From Nocardia vinacea NBRC 16497 (GTDB taxonomy: Bacteria; Actinomycetota; Actinomycetes; Mycobacteriales; Mycobacteriaceae), in contig NZ_BAGN01000050.1 in NCBI RefSeq assembly GCF_000308835.1, positions 1 through 64,000 of the forward strand: a DNA stretch of 64,000 bases, in the 5' to 3' direction. This document shows, in pieces, positions 24,831 to 33,670 of this stretch (the stretch's first letter is position 1; every line of letters starts with the position of its first letter). The position numbers and the translations under genes were made by a program. The notes under the pieces are model-generated. The model worked only from the letters and a program-made list of their open reading frames with translations. It did not search any database and had not been told where the DNA came from.

Positions 24831-26048
24831 ATGTCCAAGATCAAGGTTGAAGGCACCGTCGTCGAACTCGACGGCGACGAGATGACCCGGATCATCTGGC
24901 AGTTCATCAAGGACAAGCTGATCCACCCGTATCTCGACGTGAACCTCGAGTATTACGACCTCGGCATCGAATATCGGGACAAGACAGACGACCAGGTCAC
25001 GATCGACGCCGCGAACGCGATCAAGGAGCACGGTGTCGGCGTCAAGTGCGCCACGATCACTCCGGATGAGGCCCGGGTCGAGGAATTCGGCCTGAAGAAG
25101 ATGTGGCGCTCGCCCAACGGCACCATCCGCAACATCCTCGGCGGAACCATCTTCCGCGCGCCGATCATCATCTCGAATGTGCCGCGTCTGGTCCCCGGCT
25201 GGACCAAGCCGATCATCATCGGCCGTCACGCGTTCGGCGACCAGTACCGCGCCACCGACTTCAAGGTGTTCCAGGGCGGCACCGTCACCCTCACCTTCAC
25301 CCCCGACGACGGCAGTGAGCCGATCGTGCACGAGGTCGTGAAGATGCCCGAGGACGGCGGCGTCGTGATGGGTATGTACAACTTCAAGAAGTCCATCGAG
25401 GACTTCGCGCGGGCCTCGTTCAACTACGGGCTGCAGCAGAACTACCCGGTCTACATGTCGACCAAGAACACCATCCTGAAGGCCTACGACGGCATGTTCA
25501 AGGACACCTTCCAGGAGGTGTTCGACGCCGAGTTCAAGACCCAGTTCGACGCGGCGGGCCTCACCTATGAGCACCGCCTGATCGACGATATGGTCGCCTC
25601 CTCCATGAAGTGGGAGGGCGGCTACGTCTGGGCCTGCAAGAACTACGACGGCGACGTGCAGTCCGACACCGTGGCCCAGGGCTTCGGTTCGCTCGGCCTG
25701 ATGACCTCGGTGCTGCTCACCCCGGACGGCCGGACCTGTGAGGCCGAAGCCGCGCACGGCACCGTCACCCGGCACTACCGCCAGCACCAACAGGGCAAGC
25801 CGACCTCGACCAACCCGATCGCGTCGATCTTCGCCTGGACCCGCGGCCTCGAGCACCGCGGCAAGCTGGACAACACCCCCGAGGTGATCGGCTTCGCGCA
25901 GACACTCGAGGATGTCGTCATCAAGACCGTCGAGGGCGGCCAGATGACCAAGGACCTGGCGCTGCTCGTCGGCGGCGATCAGGGCTACCTGACCACCGAG
26001 GAGTTCCTCGGTGCGCTCGACGCCAACCTGGCCCGCGCCCTGCGCTGA
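24831..26048 (+). CDS. icd: NADP-dependent isocitrate dehydrogenase
   Basis: A 405-residue homodimeric, eukaryote-like NADP-isocitrate dehydrogenase of the TCA cycle. Diagnostic parts are [14 protein letters not shown] at the start, the substrate loop [21 protein letters not shown] (in two parts: [10 protein letters not shown] and [11 protein letters not shown]), Arg and Tyr residues in MYNFKKSI, and [22 protein letters not shown] in the cofactor region. Metal-binding Asp residues are in RLIDDMVA. A full AGGAGGACA ribosome site precedes the ATG. Confidence 0.95.
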   Translation: MSKIKVEGTVVELDGDEMTRIIWQFIKDKLIHPYLDVNLEYYDLGIEYRDKTDDQVTIDAANAIKEHGVGVKCATITPDEARVEEFGLKKMWRSPNGTIRNILGGTIFRAPIIISNVPRLVPGWTKPIIIGRHAFGDQYRATDFKVFQGGTVTLTFTPDDGSEPIVHEVVKMPEDGGVVMGMYNFKKSIEDFARASFNYGLQQNYPVYMSTKNTILKAYDGMFKDTFQEVFDAEFKTQFDAAGLTYEHRLIDDMVASSMKWEGGYVWACKNYDGDVQSDTVAQGFGSLGLMTSVLLTPDGRTCEAEAAHGTVTRHYRQHQQGKPTSTNPIASIFAWTRGLEHRGKLDNTPEVIGFAQTLEDVVIKTVEGGQMTKDLALLVGGDQGYLTTEEFLGALDANLARALR

Positions 26049-26064
26049 CAGGTTGAATTGAATA

Positions 26065-26137
26065 CCCGGCGCTGGGCAAGAGCCAGCGCCGGGCGCGACA
26101 TACGGGCACCCGCACCACCAGGTGGTACGGGTGCCCG
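26065..26137 (+). terminator. two tandem hairpins downstream of icd
   Basis: First hairpin: CCCGGCGCTGG (26065-26075) with CCAGCGCCGGG (26083-26093). Second: CGGGCACCCG (26103-26112) with CGGGTGCCCG (26128-26137), the loop also holding ACCACC/GGTGGT. Likely the icd terminators. Confidence 0.7.
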
Positions 26138-26269
26138 CACTGTTTCGCGACCCGTGTGTGACTGTCGTACCCGTCGTCGGCGTTGCGCAGTCCAATTCCC
26201 GACGCTGACGTGGGGGAACTCACGCTCGCGCGGGAAGCAGAAGGTATCGCCGGGGGGTTACATGAATAC

Positions 26270-27481
26270 GTGACCAGTACCGTTGCCACGCAGACCCCAG
26301 CACCCGCCGAGGCCGAGCGGACGGACTGGCATATTCCGGCGATGCTGGCGCTGGCCCTCGGTGGATTCGGAATCGGCACAACCGAATTCGTCACGATGGG
26401 TTTGCTGCCCGATATCGCGAGCGCCATGAGCGTATCCGAGCCGACGGCAGGGCATGCGGTATCGGCCTATGCGCTCGGCGTCGTCGTCGGAGCTCCGCTG
26501 ATCGCCGCACTCGCCGCGCGGGTGCCGCGCAAACGTCTGCTTGTCGCCCTGATGGTGGCGTTCACCATTGGAAATGCGGCGACGGTTATCGCGCCCACAT
26601 TCGAAACTCTGGTCATCGCGCGGTTCGTTTCGGGCCTGCCGCACGGCGCGTACTTCGGTGTCGCCTCGCTGGCCGCCGCCACCCTGGCGCCGGTGGGACA
26701 GCGCGCCAAGGCAATTGCCGCGGTTATGCTGGGACTGAGCGCCGCCAACGTTGTCGGCGTTCCCAGCGCGACCTGGCTGGGCCAGCATCTCGGCTGGCGC
26801 GATGCCTTCGTGGTGGTCGCGGTGATCGGTGTCGCCACCGTCGCGGCCCTGATCCGATTCGTTCCGGAATTGCACGGTATCCGGATCACCAACCCGATGA
26901 CCGAACTCGGCGCACTGCGTCGCCCGCAGGTGCTGCTGACCCTGCTGGTCGGCGCGATCGGCTTCGGCGGCATGTTCGCCGTCTACACCTACATCACCAC
27001 CACGCTGACCGATGTGGCCGGTCTGCGGCTCGGCTTGGTGCCGTTCGTGCTCATGCTCTTCGGGCTCGGGATGGTCGCGGGCAATATCGTCGGCGGCATT
27101 CTGGCCGATCGCGGCGTCGACCGGGCGATCTACGTCTCGACGATCGCCATGGTGGTCATCCTGGCGGGATTCGTTGCCGCTGCGCACAATCCGTACACGG
27201 CGGCGATCGGCGCCTTCTTCATCGGCGCATCGGGTGCGGCGCTCGCGCCCGGTCTGCAGACCCGGCTGATGGATGTCGCCGCCGACGCCCAGACCCTCGC
27301 CGCGGCGCTCAATCACGCGGCCCTCAATATCGCCAATGCGGCGGGCGCGTGGTTGGGCGGCCTCGTCATCGCGGCGGGTCTCGGCTACACCGCACCCGCG
27401 ACCGTCGGGGCGGGGCTGGCCGTGCTCGGCGTTCTGCTGTTCACGGTGACCGTCTGGGCCGGTCGTCGCTCAGCGGTTTAG
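26270..27481 (+). CDS. MFS transporter, DHA1 (12-TM) efflux family
   Basis: A 403-residue 12-TM transporter of the AraJ/Cmx-like group. The N-terminal GIGTTEFVTMGLLPDIA is the hallmark of this group, and the loop AARVPRKRLLVALM and PHGAYFGVASLAAATL are further family features. It likely exports sugars or drugs such as chloramphenicol-like compounds. The GTG at 26270 follows a GGGGGG stretch; the longer frame from 26183 adds non-conserved residues. Its last 4 bp overlap the converging Ddn-like gene. Confidence 0.85.
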   Translation: MTSTVATQTPAPAEAERTDWHIPAMLALALGGFGIGTTEFVTMGLLPDIASAMSVSEPTAGHAVSAYALGVVVGAPLIAALAARVPRKRLLVALMVAFTIGNAATVIAPTFETLVIARFVSGLPHGAYFGVASLAAATLAPVGQRAKAIAAVMLGLSAANVVGVPSATWLGQHLGWRDAFVVVAVIGVATVAALIRFVPELHGIRITNPMTELGALRRPQVLLTLLVGAIGFGGMFAVYTYITTTLTDVAGLRLGLVPFVLMLFGLGMVAGNIVGGILADRGVDRAIYVSTIAMVVILAGFVAAAHNPYTAAIGAFFIGASGAALAPGLQTRLMDVAADAQTLAAALNHAALNIANAAGAWLGGLVIAAGLGYTAPATVGAGLAVLGVLLFTVTVWAGRRSAV

Positions 27482-27891
27482 GCGCTGGGTTCCAGCGCGA
27501 CGACTGGAATCACCCGGTCGGTCTTGGTTTCGTATTCGGCGAAGCCCGGCATGGCTTCCACCATCGCCGCATAGAGCCGATCGCGTTCCGGGCCTCCGGT
27601 GATCGGGGTGGCCGTCGCTTCGATGGTCTCGGTGCCGATCTCCAGCGTGACCTTCGGATTCGCCCGCAGATTGTGATACCAGTCCGGGTTATCGGGTGCG
27701 CCCGCCTTGGACGCGATGATCACCAAACGGTTGCCGTCGCGGATATAGGCCGCCGGATTCGTGCGCGGCAGTCCGGATTTTGCGCCGGTCGTGGTGAGCA
27801 GTAGCAGATCCTTGCCCTCGAACGGGCCGCCGACCTTGCCCGCATTCGCACGGAACTCCGCGATGATGCTCTGATTCCAATCGTTGGCCAT
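27478..27891 (-). CDS. deazaflavin-dependent nitroreductase (Ddn) family protein
   Basis: A 137-residue split beta-barrel protein of the F420/FMN-binding Ddn family. Visible parts are NDWNQSIIAEFRANAGKVGG, the cofactor loop LLLLTTTGAKSGLPRTNPA, IIASKAGAPDNPDWYHNLRANP and the final VIPVVALEP. In mycobacteria relatives reduce quinones or nitro drugs with reduced F420. The 173 bp upstream to the TetR gene hold nothing clear. Confidence 0.9.
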   Translation of the reverse strand: MANDWNQSIIAEFRANAGKVGGPFEGKDLLLLTTTGAKSGLPRTNPAAYIRDGNRLVIIASKAGAPDNPDWYHNLRANPKVTLEIGTETIEATATPITGGPERDRLYAAMVEAMPGFAEYETKTDRVIPVVALEPSA

Positions 27892-28064
27892 CTGCGCTCC
27901 TCGGATCGAGAAATCGGGTCGAGGTAATCGTCGCCGATGGGCGGCTTCGTCAGATCACCTTTTCGAGAATCCGCGCAGGTCGGCGAGTAGCAGCGGCATC
28001 GGACATCGTTTCAGCCTGCGAGAGCCGCGCGGGGGGAACAATGCCGAATTCGACTGGCTTTCGA

Positions 28065-28664
28065 TCACTTTCGTTCATCGGCCGCCGCTGCCGTACGCAA
28101 TAGCCGGTCGACCAGCGTATCGACATAATCGTCGGTGAGCGGGCCGGTGCCGAACAGGGTGCGGGTGTAGAGCGGGGCCAGGATGATGTCGACCACCTCC
28201 AGTACCTCGGGGGCCTGTTCACCGCGGGCGATGGCGCGGTCCAGCATGGCCTGGACCTGGCCCGCTCGCTCGGCGAGGAACTGGTCGCGCGTCTGCTCGC
28301 CCGCCGTGCCGGTGTCGAGCAGCGCGAGAATCGTGCGCAGCAGCGCCAATCCGTCGGGCCCGCTGACATCGCGCGCCGCTTTGGCGGCATAGGCGCGCAG
28401 ATCGCTCTCGAGCGAACCGGTATTCGGCATCGCCGACTCGGTGCCGAGCCGATCGACGGTCACCTCCATGGCCAGCGCCTCGAGATTGCCCCAGCGCCGG
28501 TAGATGCTGGTATCGGCGACGCCGGCGCGCGTCGCGACATCGGCGACGGTGAAGTTGCCGTAGCCGCGTTCGGCGACCAGTTCGGTGACCGCCTGATGTA
28601 CCGCCGCGCGCACTCGGGCGCTGCGACCTCCGGGACGGCGGGCGCGGGCTTGTTCATCCATCAC
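28065..28664 (-). CDS. TetR family regulator
   Basis: A 199-residue TetR protein with its helix-turn-helix in about residues 18-65 (VHQAVTELVAERGYGNFTV, then VATRAGVADTSIYRRWGNLEAL). The SIYRRWGN segment is the TetR subgroup with a TetR_C_16-like ligand domain. It is divergent from the hydrolase gene at 28756, and two AACGCAGT-containing dyads lie between them. Confidence 0.85.
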   Translation of the reverse strand: MMDEQARARRPGGRSARVRAAVHQAVTELVAERGYGNFTVADVATRAGVADTSIYRRWGNLEALAMEVTVDRLGTESAMPNTGSLESDLRAYAAKAARDVSGPDGLALLRTILALLDTGTAGEQTRDQFLAERAGQVQAMLDRAIARGEQAPEVLEVVDIILAPLYTRTLFGTGPLTDDYVDTLVDRLLRTAAAADERK

Positions 28665-28672
28665 TCCATCTT

Positions 28673-28743
28673 AACGCAGTAGGGACTTGCGTTTGTGTTC
28701 CGGCACCAGCTATCGTGCTCTTAACGCAGTCGCAAACTGCTTT
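28673..28743. promoter_or_regulatory. paired operators TetR/hydrolase
   Basis: AACGCA...TGCGTT (28673-28693) and AACGCAGT-CGCAA-ACTGC (28723-28740) share the TTAACGCAGT half. They flank the divergent promoters; the second is close to the hydrolase ribosome site. Confidence 0.6.
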
Positions 28744-28755
28744 TAGGAGCTGGCA

Positions 28756-29961
28756 ATGGAACCGATCTTCTTTCCCGACGACCCCTCGTTCTGGTACGAG
28801 ACCCTGCGCACCTTCGGCCACATCGCTTATGGCGGAGCCGATTTCGGTGAGGTCGTGGTCACCGTCCAGCGGATCGTCCCCGGCGATTACGACAGCTGGT
28901 ACGACGAGTGGCTGGCCACGGCCGATCGGGTGGCGGGTGCGGCGCGGACGGCGCATCGGGTGAGCGCCCGCGACGGCTACCTGCGCGCATCGAACTACTA
29001 CCGCGCCGCGGAATTCTTCCTGCACGGCAATGCCGCCGACCCGCGCATCCGGCACGCCTACGACGCATCGGTCGAATGCTTCCGCGCCGCAATCGAACTC
29101 GCGGACCAGGTGATCGAGCCGGTGCTGATTCCGTACGAGGGCACCACCCTGCCCGGCTACTTCTACCGTGCCGACGATTCGGGTGAGCCGCGTCCAACAG
29201 TGGTGATGCACAACGGATTCGACGGAACCGTCGAGGAAATGCACTTCTTCGGCGCGGCCGCGGCCGTCGAACGCGGCTACCACGTGCTCAGCTTCGATGG
29301 TCCTGGTCAGCCGGGTACGAGGCACCATCAGGGGCTGGCCTTCCGGCCGGACTGGGAGAACGTGGTCGGACCTGCGCTCGACTATGTCGCCGCCCGACCC
29401 GAGGTGGATGCCGACCGGATCGCCCTGTTCGGGGTCAGCATGGGTGGTGTTCTCGCGCCGCGCGCCGCCGCCTTCGACCAGCGGGTCGCAGCTCTGATCG
29501 CCGTCGACGGCATCTACGACCTCGGCGATATCTCCACCGCGGGTCTACCCGGCGAGCGTGCCGAACTCGAGCGCAGGCTGCGCGCCGCCGCCGATCCGGA
29601 GCTCGATGCCGCGATCGAGGTCGCGATGGCAGCGAATCCCGTTATGCGCTGGGCGATTTCGCACGGCATGTATGCCATGGATGTCAGCACACCGCGCGCC
29701 TTCGCCGCGAGCTACCTCGACTACCACGTCCGTGACGGCATCGCCGAGAAGATCGCGTGCCCGACCTTGGTGTGCGCGGGTGCCGAGGACGGCTTCTTCA
29801 AGGGCCAGCCCGAACGCCTCTTCGCGCATCTGACCTGCCCGAAGACGCTGCTCGAGTTCACCGTCGAAGAGGGTGCCGACGCGCACTGCCAGTCCGGCGC
29901 ACAGCGTTTCGCATTCGCTCGCATCTACGACTGGCTCGACGACACCTTCGACCGCGCGTGA
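28756..29961 (+). CDS. alpha/beta hydrolase, FrsA/acyl-peptidase-like
   Basis: A 401-residue protein with an N-terminal helical lid (about residues 1-125, including YDSWYDEWLATADRV and ASNYYRAAEFFLHG) and a C-terminal alpha/beta hydrolase domain. The nucleophile is Ser228 in FGVSMGGVLAPR; the acid is in CAGAEDGFFKG and the His in GADAHCQSGA. This layout is seen in FrsA-like esterases and 2,6-dihydroxypseudooxynicotine hydrolases, so a C-C bond or ester hydrolase is possible. It is under the divergent TetR and followed by a DinB-like gene after 37 bp, probably in one operon. Confidence 0.8.
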   Translation: MEPIFFPDDPSFWYETLRTFGHIAYGGADFGEVVVTVQRIVPGDYDSWYDEWLATADRVAGAARTAHRVSARDGYLRASNYYRAAEFFLHGNAADPRIRHAYDASVECFRAAIELADQVIEPVLIPYEGTTLPGYFYRADDSGEPRPTVVMHNGFDGTVEEMHFFGAAAAVERGYHVLSFDGPGQPGTRHHQGLAFRPDWENVVGPALDYVAARPEVDADRIALFGVSMGGVLAPRAAAFDQRVAALIAVDGIYDLGDISTAGLPGERAELERRLRAAADPELDAAIEVAMAANPVMRWAISHGMYAMDVSTPRAFAASYLDYHVRDGIAEKIACPTLVCAGAEDGFFKGQPERLFAHLTCPKTLLEFTVEEGADAHCQSGAQRFAFARIYDWLDDTFDRA

Positions 29962-29998
29962 CCCTTCCCCAACTGCTCGAGACTTTCAGGAGTTCAAC

Positions 29999-30547
29999 AT
30001 GATCGACCGCATCGACCGCGCCATCGATATGACCGGTGGCATCGTCAGAGGCATTGCCGCAGAACAGATGAGCGCACCGACGCCGTGCCGCGAATGGGAT
30101 CTGCGCGAACTGCTCAATCACCTGGTAGGCGGCATGAATATCTTCGCCGCCCAACTACAGGGCCTGACCCCGGCTCGCGACCACCACGAAGACTGGCTCG
30201 ACACCGACCCGCAGAGCGCCTACGCCGAGGCGGCCGTGCTCGACCGTGCCGCCTGGCATCGCCCCGACGCGCTCGAGCAGACGGTGCGTCTCGGCTTCGG
30301 CGAGGTGCCCGGGCCGATGGCGGCGGTGATCCACCTGACCGAACTCGTCGTGCACGGTGTCGATCTGGCGGTCGCCACCGGACAGGAGCGCCTGGTCGAC
30401 GAGCAGCTGTGCGCGGAGATGCTGGCGATCATGCGTGAGATGGGCTTCGAAAACTTCCGCGTACCAGGGATGTTCGGCCCCGAGGTCGCGGTGCCCGCCG
30501 ACGCCCCCGCGCACCGCCGGTTGCTCGCCTACGTCGGCCGAGCCTGA
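29999..30547 (+). CDS. TIGR03086-type metal-binding (mycothiol/DinB-like) protein
   Basis: A 182-residue four-helix DinB-superfamily protein. The N-terminal DMTGGIVRGIAAEQMSAPTPC..WDLRELLNHLVGG is the TIGR03086 signature, with metal-site His residues in LLNHLVGG and LTELVVHGVDLA. Members resemble the mycothiol-dependent maleylpyruvate isomerase N-terminal domain. ATG at 29999 has CAGGAG upstream. Its place after the hydrolase suggests a shared detoxification pathway. Confidence 0.8.
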   Translation: MIDRIDRAIDMTGGIVRGIAAEQMSAPTPCREWDLRELLNHLVGGMNIFAAQLQGLTPARDHHEDWLDTDPQSAYAEAAVLDRAAWHRPDALEQTVRLGFGEVPGPMAAVIHLTELVVHGVDLAVATGQERLVDEQLCAEMLAIMREMGFENFRVPGMFGPEVAVPADAPAHRRLLAYVGRA

Positions 30548-30554
30548 TCCCGCC

Positions 30555-30580
30555 GGCCCGTCGTGTTGCTGCGGCGGGCC
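30555..30580 (+). terminator. hairpin downstream of the DinB-like gene
   Basis: GGCCCG-T-CG pairs with CG-G-CGGGCC around TGTTGCTG, starting 8 bp after the stop codon. Confidence 0.5.
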
Positions 30581-30648
30581 TTCGCCATGCCGTCTGCCTT
30601 CGCCGCGTCATCGTCTGCTTCGGCCGCGCTGCCGACCGACTATGGCGG

Positions 30649-30816
30649 TCAGTTCTGCTCCGGCGGTCCCAACTCCCGAACAACGCTCGCGAGTGCGCGA
30701 ATCTGCTGGGTTCGCCGCCACTGCGCCAGACCAACGCCCATCGGACCAGGTGCGCATCGCTGATCGGCGCATAGCGAAATGCCGCGGCTGTTGTCGTAGC
30801 GGACGACATGGCTCAT
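30649..30816 (-). CDS. small hypothetical ORF or gene remnant
   Basis: A 55-residue frame (MSHVVRYDNSRGISLCADQR at the start, ending LGPPEQN) occupies the otherwise empty 400-bp gap between the DinB-like and TetR genes. The frame stays open upstream to about 30870, and an in-frame ATG at 30822 is an alternative start. There is no good ribosome site. The residue choice looks protein-like, with Arg-rich helices and three Cys if read from upstream, but I do not recognise a family. It may be the end of a decayed gene. Confidence 0.35.
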   Translation of the reverse strand: MSHVVRYDNSRGISLCADQRCAPGPMGVGLAQWRRTQQIRALASVVRELGPPEQN

Positions 30817-30913
30817 GCCCATGGTGAAGGCGTCACAGGTGCTGCGACCGTCAGGATGTAGGTTATGTCAGCGCCCACTGCACCGTGTGCGCGAGCCACG
30901 CACCGGCCGATGA

Positions 30914-30931
30914 ACATACAGATCTGTATGT
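30914..30931. promoter_or_regulatory. TetR operator, copy 1
   Basis: ACATACAGATCTGTATGT is a perfect 18-bp palindrome 18 bp before the TetR ATG. It recurs before the thiolase operon. Confidence 0.8.
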
Positions 30932-30949
30932 AAGTGTAGAATCGCCGGA

Positions 30950-31603
30950 ATGACCAGGTCCGAAGCGTCCAAGCAGCAGCGCCGCACGCAGGAGCAGCGC
31001 AGCAGTGAGATGCGCACGCGGCTGCTCGATGCCACCATCGACTGCCTGGTCGAATACGGGTATGCGGGGACGACGACGCCGCGGGTCGCCGAGCGGGCCG
31101 GGGTCACCCGCGGGGCCCAGGTGCACCACTTCGGGTCCAAGACCGATCTGGTGGTCGCGGCGATCAGCCATCTGGCGCAACTGCGTGCGGAAACCGCGAT
31201 GCGGGAGATGTCCAGGGTCCAGGGCGGCGGCGATCCGGTCGGGGCGGCCTTGGACTTCCTGTGGGAGCTACATCAGGGGCCGCTGTTCATCGCCACCGCC
31301 GAGCTGTGGGTGGCGGGCCGGACCGATCCGGTACTCGCCTCGGCCATGGAGAAGGTCGAGCCGTTCGTAAACAACGCGGTGCTGATGGCGGTCGCCCGAT
31401 TCGTCCCGGATGAGATGCGGCGCAAGGAAGCTCGCGATTTCGTCTATACGGCGATGGACGCGCTACGCGGAATCCTGGTCTCCAACTTCATCGATCCGGA
31501 TTCCGAACGGGCGCACCGGCGTTGGCGGCGGGCCTCGGTGCATCTGCGGGAGATCGCGACCGCCGCGCTGGTTGCCCGACCGCTGCTGCGTCCCGCTGAA
31601 TAG
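30950..31603 (+). CDS. TetR family regulator of the beta-oxidation-type operon
   Basis: A 217-residue TetR protein. Its helix-turn-helix is at about residues 20-65 (MRTRLLDATIDCLVEYGYA, then RVAERAGVTRGAQVHHFGSKTDLV). It is preceded by the palindrome ACATACAGATCTGTATGT, which recurs with one changed base before the thiolase gene at 31956, so it probably represses itself and that operon. An acyl-CoA or steroid-CoA is the likely inducer given the target enzymes. Confidence 0.9.
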   Translation: MTRSEASKQQRRTQEQRSSEMRTRLLDATIDCLVEYGYAGTTTPRVAERAGVTRGAQVHHFGSKTDLVVAAISHLAQLRAETAMREMSRVQGGGDPVGAALDFLWELHQGPLFIATAELWVAGRTDPVLASAMEKVEPFVNNAVLMAVARFVPDEMRRKEARDFVYTAMDALRGILVSNFIDPDSERAHRRWRRASVHLREIATAALVARPLLRPAE

Positions 31604-31955
31604 CCAACGGCCGAACCCGGCCGCCTGACGACATCTCGGTGCGCCGGGCGGCGTCTGCCCGTCGCTTATCGCGTAGATCGCCGAGCACGTCGACTATCCG
31701 GCTTCATACCCACGCGCGCCGACTTGCCGTTGTCCCTTGGCGGATGGCGCAATGTTTGCTACGCGCTGCATGTTGCCTCTGATCGCCCTGAGCTGGGAGT
31801 TCTCTCGTTTATCGGGCTGAATCGCCTCGAACTCTTGCAGGCATACATACAGCTCTGTATGTTTGTTTCTGTTCGATCCGGTCGGGATCGAGCCACCGCG
31901 GGCTGCCGACTTCGGCGCACGGTCGCACCGGGTCAGGTACTACGTGAGGAGTTCG
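31604..31955 (+). promoter_or_regulatory. intergenic region with TetR operator, copy 2 (31846-31863)
   Basis: This 352-bp gap holds no convincing gene. At 31846-31863 is ACATACAGCTCTGTATGT, the same operator as at 30914 apart from one central base, 93 bp before the thiolase ATG. Nothing else stands out. Confidence 0.75.
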
Positions 31956-33161
31956 ATGGCGAACAAGGTCTACGTCGTGGGCGTCGGCATGACGAAGTTC
32001 GAGAAGCCGGGCCGCCGTAAGAACGAGGACGGCAGCGCTTGGGACTACCCGGATATGGCGCGGGAATCGGGTACCAAGGCACTCGCCGATGCCGGGATCG
32101 ACTATCGCGAAGTCGAGCAGGCCTACGTCGGTTATGTCTACGGCGAATCCACCTCCGGGCAGCGCGCGGTCTACGAACTGGGTATGACCGGCATTCCGGT
32201 GGTCAATGTCAATAACAACTGCTCGACCGGATCCACCGCGCTTTTCCTTGCGGCACAGGCGATTCGGGGCGGCCTTGCCGATTGCACGCTGGCATTGGGC
32301 TTCGAGAAGATGCAGCCGGGCTCGCTCGGTTCCACCTGGGACGATCGCGAACAGCCGATGGCCAAGCATGTCATGGCGCTCGCGGAGATCTCCGAGGTGC
32401 TTTTCCCGGTGGCGCCGTGGATGTTCGGCGCGGCCGGGCGCGAGCATATGAAGCAGTACGGCACCACCGCGGAGCATTTCGCGAAGATCGGCTACAAGAA
32501 CCACAAGCATTCGGTGAACAACCCGTATTCGCAGTTCCAGGACGCGTATTCGCTCGATGACATCCTGGCTTCGCGGATGATCTACGACCCGCTCACCAAG
32601 CTGCAGTGTTCGCCGACCTCGGACGGTTCGGGTGCGGTCGTGCTGGCCAGCGAGGAATTCGTGAACTCGCACGACCTCGCCGCGCAAGCGGTGGAGATCG
32701 TCGGCCAGGCGATGACCACCGACTTCGCCTCCACCTTCGACAACACCGCCAAGAACCTCATCGGCTACGACATGAATGTGCAAGCCGCGCAGCAGGTTTA
32801 CCGACAGGCAGACCTCGGTCCCGATGACTTCCAGGTCATCGAGCTGCACGACTGCTTCTCCGCCAACGAACTGCTGCTATACGAGGCTCTCGGACTCTGC
32901 GGCGAGGGTGAGGCCGGAAAGCTGATCGACGACAACCAGACCACCTATGGCGGCAAATGGGTCGTGAACCCCTCCGGTGGGTTGATCTCGAAGGGACACC
33001 CTTTGGGTGCAACGGGTTTAGCGCAGTGTTCCGAACTCACCTGGCAGCTGCGCGGTACCGCGGACAAGCGTCAGGTCGACAACGTCACCGCGGCGCTGCA
33101 GCACAATATCGGCCTCGGTGGCGCTGCGGTCGTCACGGCGTACCAGCGGGCCGACCGCTGA
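31956..33161 (+). CDS. thiolase-family lipid-transfer protein (SCP-x type)
   Basis: A 401-residue thiolase-fold protein. The nucleophile Cys89 lies in [15 protein letters not shown]; the second active-site region is [17 protein letters not shown] with its His, and the last segment is [15 protein letters not shown]. The usual second Cys loop (CGG) is replaced by HNIGLGG, as in lipid-transfer/SCP-x thiolases that cleave steroid or branched acyl-CoA side chains. The ATG at 31956 has a TGAGGAG site. It is the first gene of a five-gene operon under the TetR at 30950. Confidence 0.85.
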   Translation: MANKVYVVGVGMTKFEKPGRRKNEDGSAWDYPDMARESGTKALADAGIDYREVEQAYVGYVYGESTSGQRAVYELGMTGIPVVNVNNNCSTGSTALFLAAQAIRGGLADCTLALGFEKMQPGSLGSTWDDREQPMAKHVMALAEISEVLFPVAPWMFGAAGREHMKQYGTTAEHFAKIGYKNHKHSVNNPYSQFQDAYSLDDILASRMIYDPLTKLQCSPTSDGSGAVVLASEEFVNSHDLAAQAVEIVGQAMTTDFASTFDNTAKNLIGYDMNVQAAQQVYRQADLGPDDFQVIELHDCFSANELLLYEALGLCGEGEAGKLIDDNQTTYGGKWVVNPSGGLISKGHPLGATGLAQCSELTWQLRGTADKRQVDNVTAALQHNIGLGGAAVVTAYQRADR

Positions 33162-33219
33162 TCTCTGCTCGGCGAAAGCCGCAATGCAGCACCGACATTC
33201 ACTCGACGAGGAGTAACCA

Positions 33220-33657
33220 ATGGGCCATATCGAAGCCACCAAGGATGTCAACGCCACCCCCGACGCGCTCTGGGCTGTCGTCTCCGACCCGCAGACCTGG
33301 GACAAGTGGTTCACCATCCACGAGCGCTTCATGGAGGAGCCGCCCGCAACCTTGGCCGAGGGGGCCAAGCTGGTCGCGAAGATCGTCATGCTCGGCATGG
33401 CGAACAAGCTGGAATGGACCGTCGTCGCGGTCGAGCAGCCGAGCAAGCTCACCCTCGGCGGCACCGGAATGGCCGGGGTGAAGACCGAATTCACCTTCGA
33501 TATCCAGCCCAAGGGCGATGGCGGCAGCACTATCCTGGTCTCGGGTGACTTCGAGGGCGCGCTGATCAAGGGCGCACTCGGCAAGGCGGTCGAGAAGGAC
33601 GGCCTCAAGCAGCTGGACCGGTCGCTCGAGCAGCTCGACGCCCTGGCCTCGGCCTGA
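33220..33657 (+). CDS. SRPBCC (START-like) family protein
   Basis: A 145-residue helix-grip protein. ATKDVNATPDALWAVVSDPQTWDKWF is the typical START/SRPBCC start, followed by TLGGTGMAGVKTEFTFDI and a long C-terminal helix (LIKGALGKAVEKDGLKQLDR). Such proteins hold a hydrophobic ligand in a deep pocket, fitting a lipid or steroid intermediate of the surrounding pathway. A GAGGAG site precedes the ATG. Confidence 0.85.
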   Translation: MGHIEATKDVNATPDALWAVVSDPQTWDKWFTIHERFMEEPPATLAEGAKLVAKIVMLGMANKLEWTVVAVEQPSKLTLGGTGMAGVKTEFTFDIQPKGDGGSTILVSGDFEGALIKGALGKAVEKDGLKQLDRSLEQLDALASA

Positions 33658-33670
33658 TAAGGGGCGGGTG

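Noticed and set aside
24648..26195. 515-codon minus-strand ORF opposite icd
   Set aside because: It mirrors icd codons in a GC-rich gene, shows long repetitive Val/Asp/Gly/Leu strings and no family motif; icd on the plus strand is unmistakable.
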